Positions 1 to 10,800 of a stretch of 64,000 nt of DNA are shown piece by piece. Positions within the stretch are counted from its first letter, which is position 1. Each line of letters starts with the position of its first letter. The notes beneath the pieces are model-generated. The model made no database searches. It was not told the origin of the DNA and worked only from the letters and a program-made list of their open reading frames with translations. The translations under genes and the position numbers were made by a program. The DNA is from Lineus longissimus (Eukaryota > Nemertea > Pilidiophora > Heteronemertea > Lineidae): positions 6,264,001-6,328,000 of the forward strand of contig NC_088312.1 of the NCBI RefSeq assembly GCF_910592395.1, in the 5' to 3' direction.

Positions 1-809
1 TGACGTATGATACCCTGCCCGCTGCGACCAAGGCTGACTATAACCTGACAAAGCAAGCCCTGAGGGACAGACTCGACCCTCAGGAACATGCCCTCCTGCG
101 CCGCCAGGAGTTTATGACCCTGGTTCGTAAGTCTGATGAGGCAATTTCAGCATTCGAACTAAGGGTAATACGTAAGGCGGCCACAGCTTTTGCGGATTTT
201 CCCCAAGCCCAGAGGGATCTCCTGTGTAAGGAGCAATTTATGAGAGGGGTCGGCGAGGCAGAACTCCAACTGCACCTCCTTACACACAACCCAGCCACAC
301 TCAGAGGCGCTGTCCAGCTGGCGGAGCAGTACCTCCAGGTCCGTAAGGTCGGCCTTCCCCAACCGGCGCCTGAGGCCGCCGTCTGCCGAGTACGAGACCA
401 AGAGGATGAAGGGGTTCCCTCTCCTCAAGGACAAATTGGCGAGATGGATGCCCTACGCCAGGACGTAAAGAAGTTAACGGAACAGGTTCAGAGTATGATG
501 CTGCAGCAGCAAGGACGTGGACGTGGCCGTGCACGAGGCAGCCGAGGTAGTCGTCGGGGCAGAGGCGGTCGAGGACAGGATCGGCAGACACAGGGACGGC
601 CGCCGAACCACCATGACTACGGTTCACATGATCGTAGATACCATGATGAGGGCAACTCGAGAAATACAGGAGCTCAGGCAAGGGGTTCCCTGCCTGATGC
701 TCAACTCAATGGGCAGTATAATGACCGCTTCAACGGACACTGCTATAACTGTGGCCAGTACGGCCATAGGAGTGCTGACTGCTGGCAACCCCGGCAGTCG
801 GAAAACTAA
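1..809 (+). CDS. gag: gag polyprotein (5'-partial)
   Basis: The frame is open from the window edge (first full codon at 3) to the TAA at 807-809; the Met at 114 is internal because the same frame reads through upstream. The visible part has an alpha-helical capsid-like region, a glutamine/arginine-glycine stretch (about 520-580, repeated RGR/RGS), and near the end a single zinc knuckle CYNCGQYGHRSADC (C-X2-C-X4-H-X4-C). In this family Gag forms the particle and the knuckle binds RNA. Pol follows in the -1 frame, so Gag-Pol is presumably made by -1 ribosomal frameshifting just before the gag stop. Confidence 0.88.
   Translation, partial: TYDTLPAATKADYNLTKQALRDRLDPQEHALLRRQEFMTLVRKSDEAISAFELRVIRKAATAFADFPQAQRDLLCKEQFMRGVGEAELQLHLLTHNPATLRGAVQLAEQYLQVRKVGLPQPAPEAAVCRVRDQEDEGVPSPQGQIGEMDALRQDVKKLTEQVQSMMLQQQGRGRGRARGSRGSRRGRGGRGQDRQTQGRPPNHHDYGSHDRRYHDEGNSRNTGAQARGSLPDAQLNGQYNDRFNGHCYNCGQYGHRSADCWQPRQSEN
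800..806 (+). promoter_or_regulatory. Candidate -1 ribosomal frameshift heptamer GGAAAAC
   Basis: Read in the gag frame this is G-GAA-AAC, directly followed by the gag stop TAA (807-809). The AAAAC half fits the classical X-XXY-YYZ pattern; the first half (GGA) is imperfect. The pol frame is open here and has no stop from at least 791 to 5302, so one backward slip would continue straight into protease. I did not establish a downstream stem-loop or pseudoknot. The inference rests on frame geometry plus the partial heptamer match. Confidence 0.5.
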
Positions 810-883
810 TCTGTGCTGCTGATGAGGGTCGGTCGGCAGCCCGGCATACCAAAAAGACTCAACAAATTATCCCCAGGGTTTTA

Positions 884-3800
884 GTGAGTGTTGGAGATCG
901 GCAAGTCCCTGTGTTGTTCGACACAGGTGCTGACATCTCACTTATGCGTGACGACGTATGGAGATTGTATCCCCCAGATGAGAGAGGGCCGTTGGTCCCA
1001 CGGTCAACAGCGATCTGTTCCGTGTCTGGAGACATGTTACCCGTTCAAGGACTGTCTAAAGTCCCAGTCACCCTAGGAGCCCTACGGTTACAACACTCTT
1101 TTCGAGTGGTGAGAGGCATCGATAGCCCTATCATTTTGGGATGGGACTTCATGCTTGAGTATGCCGTGACTGTGAACCCTCAGAAAAAGGAGGTCACCAT
1201 CCAGGGTGTCCCTTTCCCACTGCTTGAAGCGGCAAGATTGCCAAATGTCATCACGGCTAGAGCCCTAAAGTCAACAACGATCCCGGGAAGGACTGAGGTG
1301 ATCATCCCAGCCTATTTGCCGTATGGCCCCGGATTTCCAAATTTGAGCTATGAGGGTATTCTAGAACCGAACAACCCGCCAGGATTGGTCGTCTCGCGGA
1401 TAGCAGCGACAGTGGAGAACTCCCTGATACCTGTTCGAATTATGAATCCGGAGTTCGAGCCTTTAGAAATCGCCAAAGGGATTTGCCTTGGAGATTTCCA
1501 TTGCCTGGCTGGAGACCAAGCCAATATGGTGCGACGAACATATGAGCTGATGGAGGAATTCCAGCTCGAAGAGCGAGAAGAAAGAGCTGAGGCAGTCGAC
1601 AGTGAAGGGGTTCCCTCCGTCGATCTGTCTGGATGCAAGCTCAAGAAGGGGCAAATGCCACGTTTGAAAACCCTGCTGAAGAAATATAACAACGTATTCA
1701 GCAAGACTCCAAATGACAGAGGCCTCACGGACCTGGTGGAGCACCGTATCGATACGGGAGATGCACGGCCAATCAAACAGGCAGCTCGTCGACAACCCTT
1801 CAACGTGAGAGACGAGATGGAGGAGCAAGTTGGCGACATGCTTAAGGATGGGGTCGTGGAGCCCTGCTCCGGCCCATGGTCGTCCCCAGTGGTCCTGGTG
1901 AGGAAGAAGACGGGAGCATTCCGGTTCTGTGTTGATTACAGAAAGTTAAATGCCGTTACCAGAAAAGATGCGCATCCGCTCCCTAGGATTGATGATTCGT
2001 TGGCGTCAATGTCTGGCGCGGCTTATTTCAGCAACCTAGATCTGACCAGCGGCTACTGGCAGGTTCCTGTAAACAAGGATCATAGGGACAAGACAGCGTT
2101 TTCAGTGGGTAACAATCTGTACCGATTTACTCGGTTACCATTTGGTCTCTGTAATGCCCCGCCACTTTTCCAACGGATGATGGAACTGGCATTTGCTGGG
2201 ATGAGCTGGAGAGTGATGCTGACTTACCTCGATGATCTGGCGATTTTCACCAAGACCTTCGATGAACATCTTGAAGTGCTTGAGGAGGTTTTCAAGAGAC
2301 TGCAAAAGGCAGGGTTGAAGCTTCAGCCAAGTAAATGTCACTTGTGTAGGGATCAGATCATCTTTCTTGGACACCACGTGAGTCAGAAAGGCATCAAACC
2401 GGACCCGAATAATATTCAGAAGGTCAAAGACTGGCCGGTGCCAGAAACGGTCAAGCAGGTCCAAAGTTTTGTAGGTCTGGCCTCCTACTACCGTAGATTT
2501 GTAGAGGGATTTGCAAAGATTGCTAAACCCCTGATCCAGCTAACGGAGAAAAACACACCCTTCGTGTGGGAGGCAGCCTGCCAGGAGAGTTTTGAGACGC
2601 TGAAACAGAGATTGATATCACCGCCAATACTAGGGTTTCCCAGATGGGGTGAACCATTCATTCTCCACACAGACGCATCCGATTTTGCAGTGGGATGTGT
2701 TCTGAGCCAGATCCAAGATGGCGAGGAGCGCGCTATCTCCTACCATAGCAAAGCCCTCGGTGCCACAGAAAGAAACTGGTGCACGTATGACAAGGAGTTG
2801 TGGGCAATTGTCTGGGGTCTCCGGCAAACCCACATCTACTTGTACGGCTCGCAGTTCACCATAGAGACAGATCACAAGCCGTTACTGCAGCGAACTAAAC
2901 TGCGCTGGGATGCGGACGTCACCCAAAAGAGGACCAGGTGGATGAACGAGCTCAGTACGTGGGGAGACGTAGAGATTAAATACCGTCCAGGGTTGAAAAA
3001 TGGGAATGCCGATGGCATGAGTCGACGCCATCCTGTGCAGACCAATGAGAAACTGGGGGATGTTATAAAGGCATTATTTGCCTCCCCTCCAAAGGATGAT
3101 TCACTGGGGGATTTATTCCCAAAGGAGCCCAGATCTCCGGTGACTGACATTGACAAGGTAGCAAAGGTGACAAAGTCAGGGGTTCCCGCTTGTCCACCTC
3201 TTACCACAGGCGAGGGTGTTAGAGTAACTTCGCTTACACAATCTGCAGATCCGACCCGACCCGTTGAATCAATCCAGACTCAGCAGGAGTTAGACCCCAC
3301 CATATCTCAAGTGTACCGATGGGTCTCAACCACTGATAAGCCCGATTGGGATGCCGTCAAGGACGAAGGACGAGACCTACGGACCTATTGGCGAACATTT
3401 GAGGATTTGGTAATTAAGGACGCCGTTTTGTTAAAAAAGTGGACCCCTCCCAAGAAGAAACGAGTAATTCTCCAGCAAATCGTGCCACCTGGACTGAGAG
3501 CTCAGATACTCGAAGAAGTCCACGCAGGTGTAACCTCAGCACACTTCGGGAGGCGCAAGACACTGGCTAAAATGAAGGATCGGTTCTTTTGGCCAGGGCT
3601 AGTAACTGATGTGGAGGAGTTCTGTCGCACATGCCCTCAGTGCGTTGCTCGGGCTAAACCCAATCCCAAGTTGAAAGCACCTTTACAGAGCATCTCGGCG
3701 ACCACTCCTATGCAGTTAGTTGCGACGGATATCACCGAACTACCAGTCACACCCAGGGGTTCCCGGTACTGTCTGGTAATAGGTGATCATTTCACGAAAT

Positions 3801-5302
3801 ATGTGAACTTGTACGCGATGAAGGACCAAACGGCTAAAACTGTTGCCGACATTATCTTTCGTCAGTATGTGTGCCAGCATGGGATGCCAGAATCCATCCA
3901 TTCTGATCAAGGGCGACAGTACGAGGCGGACGTTGTTCAGGAGTTGTGCACCATGCTCGGAATTGAGAAGACCAGGACGACTCCATACCATCCGGAAGGG
4001 AACGGTATGATTGAGAGGTTTAACGAGACTCTGAAGAACCAGATAGCCAAAGTAACAACGGAGCATGGCAAAGATTGGGATCTCCACTTGGGTCCCGTTC
4101 AGTTAGCGTACAACTCCAGTGTACATGAAACCACAGGGCTGACCCCGTTCTTTTTGAACCATGGAAGAGAACCACGCCTTCCAGCGGACGTGGTATACGG
4201 CTGTCCCTCACATGACTACTGGAAGTCCGCTGGGGCGTATTCGAGGAGTGTCCTCCAGGAGCTCCAAGAAGCGTTCAATGAGGCTAGACAAACGGCGGTT
4301 GTCAGCCAGGACCGTCAGAAAAAGGTCTACGACAAATGGGCACGGCACCACCCATACCAGGTGGGTGATAAGGTGTGGCTCCACACCCCAGTCTCCAAGG
4401 ATCGACACAGGAAGTTGGCCTTGCCCTGGATTGGGCCATACATAGTAGTCAAGCGGATGCAGGCGTCGAACGGGTTACCTGGAGTAACATACCGGATCCA
4501 GAGTGAGGATCCGACGAAAAGACTGCGCATCGTCGTGCATCACAATCGTTTGAAACCGTGCGTGCCACCAAGGATTCCAAGACCGTTGGTGGACAAGGAC
4601 CTCGCCGATCCACTGGAGGAACCTTTGCCCAAGACCGTTGCACCCCTGCCTCGCCGACACTATCTACCTTTGGGGCCTCTGGTCCCGAGAGGGGGAGGTG
4701 GCTTTGTGATACCTGCTGCGCCTGTACCGCACCCACCAGCACTCCCACAGGCCCAGGTAGACCACGGTCATGTAGGAGCGGAACCTGGGGACGTCGAGGG
4801 TTTACCCGACGATGCCCAGGCTCCCGACGAGCAAGAACTTGCTGGTGCCCAAGAACCTGACGCTGACATGGGGTTACCTGCAGCTCAGCCTCTTGAGGCA
4901 CCCATAGAAGAAACTGAAACAAACGAAATGGAACTAGGAGTTCCCGATAATGCTCTGCTTCCCCGGGAGATACCAGCTGATGCTGCCGGAGAAGATGACA
5001 TTGTCGAGGACGAACTGAGCGATGATGAGATATTAGCATTGCTTGACGCTGACCGACAAGAGGAGGACAATGATCCTGAACCGGCAGCGGAGTTTTTTGA
5101 TGCCCATGATCGACTCCCTCGTGATTTGGAGGATGATGCCGATTTGCAGCGTGACCAGCCGGAGGCTGATCTAATTCTGCCAGGTGAAAGGGAGGATGCA
5201 GCGCCGGAACCGACAGTCACTAGAGGCGGACGTTCAACGAAGACGCCGACTTACCTCCAGGATTACGTGAGGAATGTGAATTTACGTTGGACTTATTCAT
5301 AG
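884..5302 (+). CDS. pol: pol polyprotein (protease, RT, RNase H, integrase)
   Basis: The ORF is intact. The 884 start is only a GTG in an already open frame, so translation probably enters by frameshift from gag near 800. Residues are numbered from 884. Aspartic protease: DTGAD at 13. Reverse transcriptase: VDYRKLN (D351) and YLDD (448-451). RNase H starts with TDAS (D597). Integrase: zinc finger H880, H887, C917, C920; catalytic triad D949, D1008 and E1044 with the canonical 35-residue spacing; a GPY/F module near 1184. The last 200 or so residues are very rich in D, E, P and A and look disordered. All catalytic residues I can check are present, so this copy may be active. Domain order assigns it to Ty3/gypsy. 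Confidence 0.96.
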   Translation: MSVGDRQVPVLFDTGADISLMRDDVWRLYPPDERGPLVPRSTAICSVSGDMLPVQGLSKVPVTLGALRLQHSFRVVRGIDSPIILGWDFMLEYAVTVNPQKKEVTIQGVPFPLLEAARLPNVITARALKSTTIPGRTEVIIPAYLPYGPGFPNLSYEGILEPNNPPGLVVSRIAATVENSLIPVRIMNPEFEPLEIAKGICLGDFHCLAGDQANMVRRTYELMEEFQLEEREERAEAVDSEGVPSVDLSGCKLKKGQMPRLKTLLKKYNNVFSKTPNDRGLTDLVEHRIDTGDARPIKQAARRQPFNVRDEMEEQVGDMLKDGVVEPCSGPWSSPVVLVRKKTGAFRFCVDYRKLNAVTRKDAHPLPRIDDSLASMSGAAYFSNLDLTSGYWQVPVNKDHRDKTAFSVGNNLYRFTRLPFGLCNAPPLFQRMMELAFAGMSWRVMLTYLDDLAIFTKTFDEHLEVLEEVFKRLQKAGLKLQPSKCHLCRDQIIFLGHHVSQKGIKPDPNNIQKVKDWPVPETVKQVQSFVGLASYYRRFVEGFAKIAKPLIQLTEKNTPFVWEAACQESFETLKQRLISPPILGFPRWGEPFILHTDASDFAVGCVLSQIQDGEERAISYHSKALGATERNWCTYDKELWAIVWGLRQTHIYLYGSQFTIETDHKPLLQRTKLRWDADVTQKRTRWMNELSTWGDVEIKYRPGLKNGNADGMSRRHPVQTNEKLGDVIKALFASPPKDDSLGDLFPKEPRSPVTDIDKVAKVTKSGVPACPPLTTGEGVRVTSLTQSADPTRPVESIQTQQELDPTISQVYRWVSTTDKPDWDAVKDEGRDLRTYWRTFEDLVIKDAVLLKKWTPPKKKRVILQQIVPPGLRAQILEEVHAGVTSAHFGRRKTLAKMKDRFFWPGLVTDVEEFCRTCPQCVARAKPNPKLKAPLQSISATTPMQLVATDITELPVTPRGSRYCLVIGDHFTKYVNLYAMKDQTAKTVADIIFRQYVCQHGMPESIHSDQGRQYEADVVQELCTMLGIEKTRTTPYHPEGNGMIERFNETLKNQIAKVTTEHGKDWDLHLGPVQLAYNSSVHETTGLTPFFLNHGREPRLPADVVYGCPSHDYWKSAGAYSRSVLQELQEAFNEARQTAVVSQDRQKKVYDKWARHHPYQVGDKVWLHTPVSKDRHRKLALPWIGPYIVVKRMQASNGLPGVTYRIQSEDPTKRLRIVVHHNRLKPCVPPRIPRPLVDKDLADPLEEPLPKTVAPLPRRHYLPLGPLVPRGGGGFVIPAAPVPHPPALPQAQVDHGHVGAEPGDVEGLPDDAQAPDEQELAGAQEPDADMGLPAAQPLEAPIEETETNEMELGVPDNALLPREIPADAAGEDDIVEDELSDDEILALLDADRQEEDNDPEPAAEFFDAHDRLPRDLEDDADLQRDQPEADLILPGEREDAAPEPTVTRGGRSTKTPTYLQDYVRNVNLRWTYS

Positions 5303-6015
5303 GAAGTGCCAGCTGGATGTATACGAACATCTTTTACTTTTTAGTGATTCTGCCTGGAATTAAGTGATTTCTACTTAGCGTTTTAAGAGACTACTTTTGC
5401 GCCGCATGTTATGACCTATACTTTGGACGTACTAGTATACGGTCTAATGTCTCTCGTGTTCAGAAAATGACCCATAATGTTACCCATAATGTATCCGAAT
5501 TCAATGGAAGCGAATTACCCTTCAGAGACTTATAGGACTGATGTGTTTTGCATATCCAAACGTATTTGACTCCAGTAAAATGTGTGGCTATGACTCCCCA
5601 GAGACGAATGGACTGAATGGTCGAGCACACGAATTTCCGTAGTTTAGTTACATAGTTAAAGTTTTTTGATTTTATAAAATTCTGGATTAACAGGCGCTAC
5701 GGGCTTACTTAGCTCGAGCTAGTACTTCGTTATCTCAGGTAACATAGGTTAAATTGTCAACTCCTCCACCTGCTCGGAATTTTGGGAGCTGCCTGCGCCT
5801 ATTTTTTAGTGTTAACTATCGTACGGTACCTTAGGTTTTACTGGTATAACCCACCGCCTAGTCTCATAAGCCGGAGGCTTGACTTAGCGGATGATTGGCT
5901 CTCCGTGCTTGGCCAGCACGTGGATTTGAGCCTAAGCCCTCCTGCAGATCTGCGGAGAGTAATATGTATTGTAATATTGTCGATGTGGGGCACATCTCCT
6001 CAAAGGAGGGACGTA
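5303..6015 (+). other. Non-coding stretch between pol and the 3' LTR
   Basis: About 0.7 kb with no convincing ORF or domain. The end (6001-6015) has a purine-rich run, AAAGGAGGGA, in the position expected of the polypurine tract that primes plus-strand synthesis, directly before the proposed LTR start. An ORF running from 5782 into the LTR shows no recognisable protein features. Confidence 0.5.
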
Positions 6016-6186
6016 TGTGACGGCGACATAATATGGGCGGGCGGGCGCCCCATAGATTGGAGCAAGGTTCGCGGAGTGATACACTGCTTCTGGATGCTGG
6101 CGCGAAACTGTCTACAGTACCTGTTAGGTTTGTGTGTAAATAAAGCCCGTTGTCCGATTCAAGACTTCCCCTTATGAATACCCACA
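6016..6186 (+). repeat. Probable 3' LTR (about 171 bp)
   Basis: It starts TGTGAC just after the purine-rich tract and ends CCCACA, matching the TG...CA rule. A polyadenylation signal AATAAA is at 6139-6144, about 45 bases before the end, as in the R/U5 part of LTRs. It contains a GC-rich run (GGGCGGGCGGGCG) near 6035. The boundary is inferred because the partner 5' LTR is outside the window; the true end may differ by a few bases. Confidence 0.6.
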
Positions 6187-7859
6187 GCAGGAGAACGTGG
6201 CGGAATATGCCAATTTCACACTAGTTGGCAGATGTTGGTTGTTCCATTCGTCCGTCCTTGTGAGATGATTACCATGGTACAACCAAATCAGTTGCCTTGT
6301 ATCGCCCATGTAGAACGCAAGTGTAATATTGTCGTGTACAGCTAGAGGACCCTTTGAAGGTTGTGTCAATGTCTTCCCAACCTGACCAGATAACCAGCTG
6401 GAAGAGGTTGGTTGTGATTTAGGCTGTCCTGTCGTCTCCAAAACCTTGGGTCTCGTTAGGGAGTTTTTCCCAAATGTACGCGATGATGACGTGCCCCATT
6501 AACAGGACGTAACATCTACTTTAAAATGCGTTTCCAAAGTAAATGCATGAGGACAACCCATTTGTGTCGTATATCACTGGAAACGCCCGATTCCCCTGAT
6601 TCTGCAGGATGTTAAATCAGGCATTTTATTTCTTTAAATAAATCATAAGCGTCGCATTTGCTCCTAGTTCTGTTCTGTGTTCACCATCCCAAATGGCAAT
6701 ATTGCCAATTGGGCCGGACAATCACGAAAAACCCCAAATATTATACATTTCTTCCTGAATAATTCTTACAGTGACCATTCTCCCATGAAAGACAGTTGCT
6801 TACGCTACACAAAAATTAAAAAAAATCGAGGGTCAACCATTGAACTTTTGAGATATGTTGAATTTTGCACAAATCAGCGAAAAACGCACCAATTGGCACT
6901 GGACGGCATTTCAACACGGGGCCGACGCACATTCCAAGTTCAGTGTACACATACGTCGGCAACAACAGTAAAATGCGTAGTTTCTTGTTAGCCGCCTATT
7001 GAGTAGCGTTCTAGGTTTCAGAAACTCCAAAAAAATATGTCTTTGCCAAAACAACTGCTGAATCAACACTAACATACTGTGAGAACAAAGAAATCAATGA
7101 TTTTTTTAGAAACTACGGCCGCACATGAATACAAAAAAAACTCCCTAATGAGACGTAACTGGTAGTCCCGGCAAATGTGGAAAATATTGACGCTGTTTAC
7201 TTCTTCGCACATTTTGTACACGTTGTAGTGAGTTTGTTGAGGAGAGTTTCATAATCCTCCAGGTTCATCATCTCCTTGGTAGTTAACTGCTGGGTGTTGA
7301 TTGGTAAGTATGCGGATGCTCTGTATCTGAAAGAACCTCTTCCAGGGTCTCAAAATAATACTTGGTCAGCATTTTGGCCACCCTTGCAGTTGCACCATTG
7401 TTTGCAATATGAATATAGCCTGCCCTCGGCCTACTCCGCCTCTCTAGAAATACGACATTGTCTACAGTAAAGAAAACCTGATGTCAGGATCCGGGGTCAG
7501 GATGCATCTGATGGGGAATCTCAGTGCCTCATACTTAGTGATTGACTGGGCCTTATCATCTTAATCTTGACCCTTGGTATGAGGTATATGAATATCCCCC
7601 CCCCTCCCCCTTCACCGCCCCCAAAAACTTGTGCCTGAATTGAGATGCCCAGATACGCACACACACCCCACTCCTAGCACGGACACTAACCAGGCGGGTT
7701 AACTTAACTCTCTTATTCACTGATGACTACATCTTAAACAGTACTAATTATAACAGCCTGAAATAACATTTCATTGTAGGAATAATTATATTTTCCTTTT
7801 TTAGGTCTGATATTAATCTTAGCCTGGTCTGATAATCATAGCAAGAAGTGACCCTGGAT
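6187..7859. other. Intergenic region between the retrotransposon and the aminotransferase gene
   Basis: No gene is supported here. The region is AT-rich with scattered short ORFs, homopolymer runs (A runs near 6820 and 7130) and a C-rich patch at about 7598-7625. A 255-nt open frame on the minus strand beside the LTR (6187-6441) has no ATG or recognisable domain. The promoter of the downstream gene should lie in the last part, but I see no clear TATA box. Confidence 0.4.
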
Positions 7860-10800
7860 ATGACAGACTTGCTGAATGGTGAAGGAGCCACTCCAGCCCC
7901 TAAGAGAGCTACCCTGGATGGATGTTCAGGTTTTGGTCAGCTGTGCTCGAGGAGGGATTACTTAGCCGGTGCTATAGCTCCGTCTGCTCTAGATCTTCTC
8001 ACAAGAAAGGTATGATATAGAGATGATCTTCTTCCATGTTCTCTGAGCATTCGATTTTCTATTGATGGCTATACTATACCCAATCAGGCCTATGACTCTA
8101 ATAAACCTGGCTGTCATCTCTTGCTCTCCCTTGATCCCCAGAGCTTAGTCTCCATCGATGCAACGTATGGCCATTTGCCCTGTCTCTCAGTCTCAGCTGT
8201 CCCAAGTCTGTATGAATCAATATTTTTAAAAGGTTCTAATTTTAAAAATGTGATGCATAAAATTTGTGAATTATTTGTAAAATTTGAAACTGAGACTCTT
8301 TTATTCATCAAAACGATTACATGTATTGTGTTTTTTATGCAGTCATTTCAACAAAACAAACTTCCGACTTTTTTAGGATGACTATGTGCCCCCAGAGTTC
8401 CCAGTTGCTCTGCCATCAGTTGAGGATGCTGGTCGGACACCATTTGGGAAAGAAATGAAGAAGAAATTCTTCCACTTGGATGATGACTGGGGGACATTCC
8501 TCAACCATGGTGCTTTTGGTGCTTCCTTAAAACCTGCTCTAGACTTTGCTCAGGTAATATTAGTGAGCGAATAAGCAGCAGAAATTGTCAGTTTGAGTTT
8601 CTGCTGAATATACTCATCTTCTTGAATGTGGAGTTATTTGTGAAAAGCTCTGGAATCAATGTTGGAAGCTCAGAGAAGGTAAGAGCTGCAGGCCTTGTAC
8701 AGTCCAAGTCACAATTGACATCCATCCTGGTTTGCGTCGGTTATGTGCAACATACGTGTGTGTTGCATTTCAACAACGCACCAGTGACACACTTATCGAT
8801 GTTACGCGTATATTATGCACAACCTACGCACATCAACGACACGACTTACGAGATAACGATTGTGATTTGGACTGTATCACATTGTGTACATTCGAACAAT
8901 GTGGTTCCCTAATGAGCCTTCATAAACAATTTGAATTTCATTTCAGGCATTTCAGCGCTATATTGACCAACAGCCATTAAGATTCTTTGATCGTGAAATG
9001 ATACCCATAATGATAGATGCGACGAGAAAAATAGCAGAATTCTTGGGTAAGAATTGTGTGAATGTTTAGTTTGTCTCACCAATGAGATGCTGACTTTCAG
9101 CCTTTTTGTCCCTGAATCTTATCATCTCCATTCTCGTTATTATTCTCCGAAAGAGTTTTGGAGGGATTTTGGTTTAACATGGTCTGTGCATGCACGTGCG
9201 TGCATTGGACTGGGGCGATTACTCGCAGATTGGAAGTTCGATTAGTTTCATAGTATAGTGGGATTGGGGTGTGGAGTCTACGTAATTGCTCAGCAGTTTT
9301 TGGCTCAATCCATTACCCAGTATGGCCGCAAGGTGGCTGAACCGTCTGCACTTGTAATTTTTAATTGAATTTGAAACTTGTAACTTGTAATTGAATTTGA
9401 AAATTTTCAATTAGCACTGACGTTGTGTAGACAGATATACAAATACTATAAATACCAAGTTTCAGCAAATTTGGATGCGTAATAACTGCGCTAGGGCATC
9501 ATGTGTATTTGCATTTCTATTTTTCTGGACCACCAGTAATTACGAACAGCATACGATGTGATCCTCTTTGCAGACATTGACCCAACTGATATTGTTCTGA
9601 TAGACAACGTCACAACTGCTGTCAATACTGTCATCAAAAACATCAATTGGTCTCCGGGGGACAAGATTTTTCTCCTTAGTACAACCTATGGTAAGTGAAA
9701 ATCATTGCTTGATTGTTGTGATCAGTACAAAGTCGTAAACTGTTGGTCAGAAAAAAATCAGAATTAGTATCCGTATCAGTGTTTCCGGCAGTGTAACCTT
9801 TGGATATTTGGATATTGGACATTTTCTGTATCCATTTGTACACCTAGGTGGAGAGAGGCGAGTTAGACAAAGAGACCTTCCTATAATCTCATGCCGACAG
9901 TTAGGATCGAACAAGGGATCTCTTGACCGCAAGTCAAGAGTCTGAGCCACTACATCACAGCGGCTTCCTGATGTCGATTTACATTATGTTTAGGTGCTGT
10001 TAAAAAGTTGATTAACTACATCTGTGATACAACTGGTGCTGTACTGGAGGAGATCCAAGTGACATTCCCAATCGTTGATAAAAAGCAGGTGAGTTGGCTA
10101 TCAGTTTTGTTATCAGCCGTTTGCTTGACAATTCCACTTAGTCTTTGAAGGAATAAAATTCTAGTTAAAGGATTATTTATTCAAATTACAGTAGAACCTC
10201 TCTTTCAAGGACACCCTTGGGACTGACAAGTGCTGTCCTTAATAGAGGGTTGTCCTGATTGGAGAGATCAAATTGAATGGAATCATCCAATTTGGGACCA
10301 AATGTGGTGTCCATAAAAAAGAGGTTGTCCTTAATAGAGAGGTGTCGGCTAAGGGAGGTTCCACTGTATTCCTCTAAGCTCAAAGATCTATCTGTTAATG
10401 TTCTAAGGCTATGTTAAAACAAGCTCGGTTTTTTGTGCCGCGACCATTTAAAACTTGACAAGGCAGACTAATTATGAAATGGAGAGCTGACAGAAGAAAA
10501 CATTCCAACACTCTGCCCCTCTCCGTGATCCATCTCATCCAGAGTTCCATTTCCATTTCATTTCAGTTGATTGACTACGTAAGTGCTAACCTTGAGGCTG
10601 GGACCAAACTCGCCATCTTTGATCACATTCCAAGTAATACTCCATTCATCATGCCGCTGCAAGAAATCATTGACATATGTCATGAAAGGTAAGGTAATAT
10701 TGCTTATATCTCTATATTTTAACTTCACTTATTTGCTTTCTTAGGGGTGTTGTCTTTTCTTCTTCTTATACCTGCTAATGTAAAAATGACATATTACCTA

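Larger units (their letters stand above)
1..6186 (+). mobile_element. Ty3/gypsy LTR retrotransposon, 3' part (gag end, pol, 3' LTR)
   Basis: The stretch holds the end of a gag ORF with a CCHC zinc knuckle, an uninterrupted pol ORF with domains in the order protease, reverse transcriptase, RNase H, integrase (the Ty3/gypsy order), a purine-rich tract near 6002-6010 and a probable 3' LTR. The 5' LTR, primer binding site and start of gag are upstream of the window, so LTR identity and target-site duplication cannot be checked. Both ORFs are free of stops and frameshifts, which suggests a recent insertion. No envelope-like ORF follows pol. Family placement is by motifs only. Confidence 0.93.

Noticed and set aside
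5782-6177. 131-aa ORF after pol, a possible env
   Set aside because: It overlaps the proposed LTR and shows no signal peptide, TM pattern or family motif.
6187-6441. Minus-strand open frame next to the LTR, with a vaguely Ig-like IWLYHGNHLT stretch
   Set aside because: No ATG, no good splice sites, no complete domain signature; length is within chance for this region.
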